Assembly (NCBI GenBank): GCA_025360125.1
Contig: JANYCU010000018.1
Coordinates: forward strand, 62,001 to 126,000
DNA: 64,000 nucleotides
Source: Armatimonadota bacterium
Lineage (GTDB): Bacteria > Armatimonadota > Fimbriimonadia > Fimbriimonadales > Fimbriimonadaceae
Reading direction: 5' to 3'
The notes beneath the pieces are model-generated. The model searched no databases. It was not told where the DNA came from and worked only from the letters and a program-made list of their open reading frames with translations. Below are positions 61,053 through 64,000 of the stretch, piece after piece. The position numbers and the translations under genes were made by a program. Position 1 is the stretch's first letter; the number at the start of each line of letters is the position of its first letter.

Positions 61053-63446
61053 GTGTCAGAGACATCTGAGGCCCTTAACACCCCGAAGACCGACCGACTC
61101 GAAAACCTCCGCACTCTCCGGGTTGCCAACCTAGACGGTGCCTTCGCAACTGCCTTCGCCACCCTTATCGGCGGTAGTTTCATCATTGGTTACATCAAAA
61201 CCGAAATTCCTGACGGTAGAGCCGACCATTGGTTAGGTCTTATATCTGCTCTTCCAGGCTTCTTGGGTCTTATTCAAATTCCTGGGGCAATTTGGGGTCG
61301 AAGCTATCCATCCTATAAATCCTTTATCCGAATTCCGGCGGCAATCTATCGGTTTCTTCACCTGCCACTGGCATTCTTGCCGCTCATAACATTTCTCAGC
61401 ACCGACATAAAGCTGGCCATCATTGTCGGCTGTGTCTCCCTCGCCGCCGCGGTTATCAACATCGTCAATCCGATCTACAGCGATTGGCTAGCCGAAATGG
61501 TCCCGGAAACATCGCGCGGAGCGTTTTATGCCAATCGAAACTCGATCATGATGGCAATCGGAGCATCAGTTGGCTTGCTCGGTGGCGTCCTCGTTGATTT
61601 CCTTAAACGGCAACACCAAGCAAACTATGGTTACGGGCTCATTTTCTCACTTGCCCTCATTTTTGCGTTTGCGAGCTGGTTTTTCTTCTCGAAGATGCAA
61701 GATATCCCCCGCGAGGAGCCAGTCAAGCAGAACCTAAAAGAAGGCATAAAAGCATTTGCCGGGCCATTTCGGGATAAAAACTTCCAAAAGGTTCTCATGT
61801 TCCTTGCTGTCTTCATTTGGGGCCAAGCAATGGCAGGGAACCTCTGGGCGGCCTTCGCGTTCGAGTCCCTCAAATTTGATCAAACCCAGTTGCAACTCTG
61901 CGGCATCATGCATGCGGTCGGCAACATCACAATGGCCAAATGGTGGGGCTATTTGGCCGACAAATATGGCAACAAACCGTTGCTGATGGTCACCGGATTT
62001 GGCATGCTCCTCAGCCCGCTCGCATGGCTTCTAGCTCGTCCAACCGCAGGCGATCATGCATCGACATTCAACCTTGTCCTACTCATTTCATGCCATTTTC
62101 TCATGGGTGCGAACTGGAGCGGAGTGGCGATTTGCCAGTTCAATTTGTTGCTCTCAACTTCAAAAGCATCAGCCCGAGCGACGTATATTGGTGCCGGACT
62201 TGCAATCCAATCGCTCTTTGCCGGAATTGCTCCGCTTGTAGGTGCCGCTCTTTTGAATCAAGGTCGAACCTTTTTTAAAGGGCCATTCCTTGCCTATCAA
62301 TTTGTCTTCTATGTGACCATCGCCGTCCGGTTTATTGCGCTCTTCTTCCTTGCACCGATCAAAGAAGAGGGCGCGACCAGCATCCGAGACACCATTAAAG
62401 TGTTGAAAGGGGTCACCCCGAAAGGAATTCGAGCCATGCAAAGGTTTAGCCGAAGCGGTGACGCCATGGAACGTGAGTCGGCAATCGAAAGGATGGCAGA
62501 CAAGGGCCTTTCACTGGCATCATCCGAACTCATAGCCGCCCTCCATGACCCATCGCCGCGTGTCCGTCGACAAGCCGCATCCGCCCTTGGACGGTTGGGA
62601 GACACCGCTGCGGTGCCCGAATTACTTCACCAGCTTGAGCTTCACCCTGACCTCGTCGAAGAAGAAACAGTTCAAGCCCTTGGCGAGTTGGGTGATGACA
62701 CGGCTTTGCCCGAGCTAGTCAAACTACTCAAGAGTCCTCGTCCGCTCATCCGTCGAGCCAGTGCGAAAGCGATTTCGATCGTTTCCGGCGCGTCAGAAAG
62801 TGACCTCGCAATCAACGAATTGATTATTGCTGCCGAAGATAAGACCGATCCTGACCTTCGTCGAGCGGCCCTTCAAGCCCTGCGATATCTTGAGGCCGAG
62901 GATATTGGAACGACCGTTTCGCATGCCCTTCTCGACAAACACCCAAGTGTCCGAATCGCCGCCGCCGAAGCCGCCGCCGAACTAGAATTACGCGAAACAG
63001 CCGACTCTTGCCGAGCATCGCTGGCACTATACGATGACGAAGGCAATGCCGAAGTCGCCTACGCGCTAGGCGTCAACGGCAACCTCGAAGACGTCCCCAG
63101 AATCTTGGCCGTCGCCCAAACCTGCGTTTCGGTCATTACTCGGCGTCGGTGCTTGCTCGGCGTTGCCAACATTTTCAAAGTCGAAAGCGCAACATACCGA
63201 GCACTGATGACTCAAGGGATGGAGCGAGACAAGCTGATGGTCTCATTGCTGACAGTAAGTGGACGCACTTCAAAGGCCGCCGTAAAAGCTCTAGAAGCTC
63301 ACTCCGCCGAGGATGAACATGCCGCCGTGAGATCGCTTCACCTGGGCAAAGATGCAGAAGCTCTAATGCTCTTCCCCGTCGAAGAACTGTTCGTGGTCGC
63401 CGCCTGCATCTACGCCGATCGAATGAACACTCGCTCCGGTCGATAG
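61053..63446 (+). CDS. MFS transporter fused to a HEAT-repeat domain
   Basis: The 797-residue protein starts at GTG 61053 (GTG codons at 61038 and 61044 are also in frame); AAGGTGAGGG lies upstream. Residues about 20-455 form a major facilitator-type 12-helix domain (YSDWLAEMVPETSRGAFYANRNS, GYLADKYGNKPLLMVTG). From about residue 470 to 780 there are HEAT-like repeats (LIAALHDPSPRVRRQAASALGRLG, LVKLLKSPRPLIRRASAKAI, VSHALLDKHPSVRIAAAEAA). The C-terminal scaffold is unusual on a transporter and probably faces the cytosol. The substrate is unknown. Confidence 0.85.
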   Translation: MSETSEALNTPKTDRLENLRTLRVANLDGAFATAFATLIGGSFIIGYIKTEIPDGRADHWLGLISALPGFLGLIQIPGAIWGRSYPSYKSFIRIPAAIYRFLHLPLAFLPLITFLSTDIKLAIIVGCVSLAAAVINIVNPIYSDWLAEMVPETSRGAFYANRNSIMMAIGASVGLLGGVLVDFLKRQHQANYGYGLIFSLALIFAFASWFFFSKMQDIPREEPVKQNLKEGIKAFAGPFRDKNFQKVLMFLAVFIWGQAMAGNLWAAFAFESLKFDQTQLQLCGIMHAVGNITMAKWWGYLADKYGNKPLLMVTGFGMLLSPLAWLLARPTAGDHASTFNLVLLISCHFLMGANWSGVAICQFNLLLSTSKASARATYIGAGLAIQSLFAGIAPLVGAALLNQGRTFFKGPFLAYQFVFYVTIAVRFIALFFLAPIKEEGATSIRDTIKVLKGVTPKGIRAMQRFSRSGDAMERESAIERMADKGLSLASSELIAALHDPSPRVRRQAASALGRLGDTAAVPELLHQLELHPDLVEEETVQALGELGDDTALPELVKLLKSPRPLIRRASAKAISIVSGASESDLAINELIIAAEDKTDPDLRRAALQALRYLEAEDIGTTVSHALLDKHPSVRIAAAEAAAELELRETADSCRASLALYDDEGNAEVAYALGVNGNLEDVPRILAVAQTCVSVITRRRCLLGVANIFKVESATYRALMTQGMERDKLMVSLLTVSGRTSKAAVKALEAHSAEDEHAAVRSLHLGKDAEALMLFPVEELFVVAACIYADRMNTRSGR

Positions 63447-63471
63447 TAACAAAGTGCAAATCGGCGTATTT

Positions 63472-63506
63472 TCTCCTAACTCCAGACTCCCAACTCCAAA
63501 CTATTC
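63472..63506. repeat. degenerate 7-bp tandem repeat, array 7 (AACTCCA type)
   Basis: Heptads AACTCCA, GACTCCC, AACTCCA, AACTATT run in the 110-base gap between the transporter stop and the tmRNA. The AACTCC unit matches array 3. Confidence 0.7.
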
Positions 63507-63556
63507 AACCTAACGAACCTTCGCCCTCATTCCGACGTCATAATAGATAAGTAAAT

Positions 63557-63909
63557 GGGGGCGTCAGGGTTCGACAGAATCGTAGTGACTCTTCGTTGCG
63601 AGCCGTGGATTCTCGTTGGCCACGTAAAAAACGAGAAAAAAATAACTGCAAACAACAACTTTGCATTCGCTGCTTAATTGACAGCGCGTGACCCTGGACT
63701 TAGTCGGATAGTTCAGATGTTCGCGACGCAAATCCGAATCGCTTGAGGACCTTCTGTTCGTAGGAAGTCAGGCTAAAAAAAATCGAGCTGGATGATAGGT
63801 CGCGCGGTCTCGGCATAGATCTACATCGAGAAATAGTACAGAGAAGACGCTCGTGGTGATGATGGGAAGCCGGTTTTGGAAAGGGGTTCAATTCCCCTCG
63901 CCTCCACCA
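63557..63909 (+). ncRNA. ssrA: transfer-messenger RNA
   Basis: The 353-base RNA has tRNA-like ends: 5' GGGGGCG pairs with 3' CGCCTCC (one wobble) and the 3' end has discriminator A and encoded CCA. A T-loop is present (GGGGTTCAATTCCCC). A resume codon GCA at 63648 opens the tag reading frame to TAA at 63675-63677, giving the tag ANNNFAFAA. The hydrophobic end AFAA should still be recognised by Clp proteases. The tag has three Asn and no charged residue. A 63909-63933 hairpin follows. Confidence 0.95.
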
Positions 63910-63940
63910 AATATTTCGCAAAGCGAAATATTTGTCCGCA
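63910..63940 (+). terminator. hairpin after tmRNA
   Basis: AAATATTTCGC-AAA-GCGAAATATTT is a perfect 11-bp stem starting at the last base of the CCA end (63909-63933). The T run lies within the stem and is short after it. It is likely a terminator or 3' processing structure. The remaining bases to 64000 show no gene. Confidence 0.65.
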
Positions 63941-64000
63941 TAGCCAAAGTTGAACTTGGAAGACTTGGATAGGCGACGGCGGACCTGAACGCTAAAAATT

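Noticed and set aside
60995-61186. 64-codon upstream extension of the small basic protein
   Set aside because: It overlaps the coding start of the MFS-HEAT gene, whose frame is conserved there.

Overview
The window looks like chromosomal DNA from a free-living diderm of the Armatimonadota (Fimbriimonadia-like). This is inferred, not proven. The evidence is: H-x9-DG-type pseudopilins whose start helix reads LFPVFAQAK, a DUF1501/DUF1800 gene pair, a NamZ-type DUF1343 muramidase, a GH172/DUF2961 protein, an adenylyl-/heptosyl-transferase plus LpxK/LpxL lipopolysaccharide block, and a sigma-E-like envelope stress operon. There is no prophage, plasmid backbone, CRISPR array or intact insertion sequence. 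Gene density is high and base composition moderate, except for one clearly AT-richer stretch at about 36.2-38.9 kb.

Layout. 0-9 kb: a methyltransferase tail, a very large tricorn-like S41 protease, ThuA, small membrane proteins, a beta-propeller/phosphoesterase and a HEAT-like secreted protein. 9-17 kb: housekeeping genes (prmC, AI-2E-type permease, tRNA-Lys, purM, FHA protein, thiN, dnaA, creatininase-like, hflX). 17-23.6 kb: BaiN-like flavoprotein, then infA and rpmJ-rpsM-rpsK-rpoA-rplQ (no rpsD), truA, rplM, rpsI. 23.7-29.4 kb: an ArsR-SRPBCC regulator with a second SRPBCC gene and a divergent O-methyltransferase, then a PadR regulator with two membrane partners and a frameshifted antitoxin relic. 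29.4-36.2 kb: a pseudopilin, GH172 protein, MFS transporter, gap and a secreted protein.

36.2-38.9 kb is the most unusual part. It holds a 46-bp perfect palindrome, a 16-codon mini-ORF, a clean sigma-70-type promoter, and an operon of five overlapping or closely spaced genes: a secreted peptide with ten cysteines, a membrane-anchored repeat protein, a pseudopilin, a membrane-anchored CPPC thioredoxin-fold protein and a 51-residue ORF. It ends in a strong terminator. I read it as a candidate self-contained secreted disulfide-peptide system.

38.9-50 kb: M28 peptidase, tyrS (with an altered HIGH motif), then a minus-strand operon lpxK-lpxL-GT9-GT9-rfaE2-pigL-ftsY in which five successive junctions are 4-bp overlaps; HIT protein and the DUF1501 protein. 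50-58 kb: a Doc/Fic-fold protein with a destroyed active site, tRNA-Gly, DUF1800, and a minus-strand operon darA-holB-sigma-antisigma-RseB-like-htrA. 58-64 kb: H-x9-DG pseudopilin, NamZ, a basic small protein, an MFS-HEAT fusion transporter, and the tmRNA gene ssrA.

Two repeat systems run through the intergenic spaces: degenerate 7-bp tandem arrays with a fixed CT core (at least seven sites), and a 300-380 bp structured repeat in two diverged copies (35.2 and 60.2 kb), with a possibly related element at 26.4 kb.
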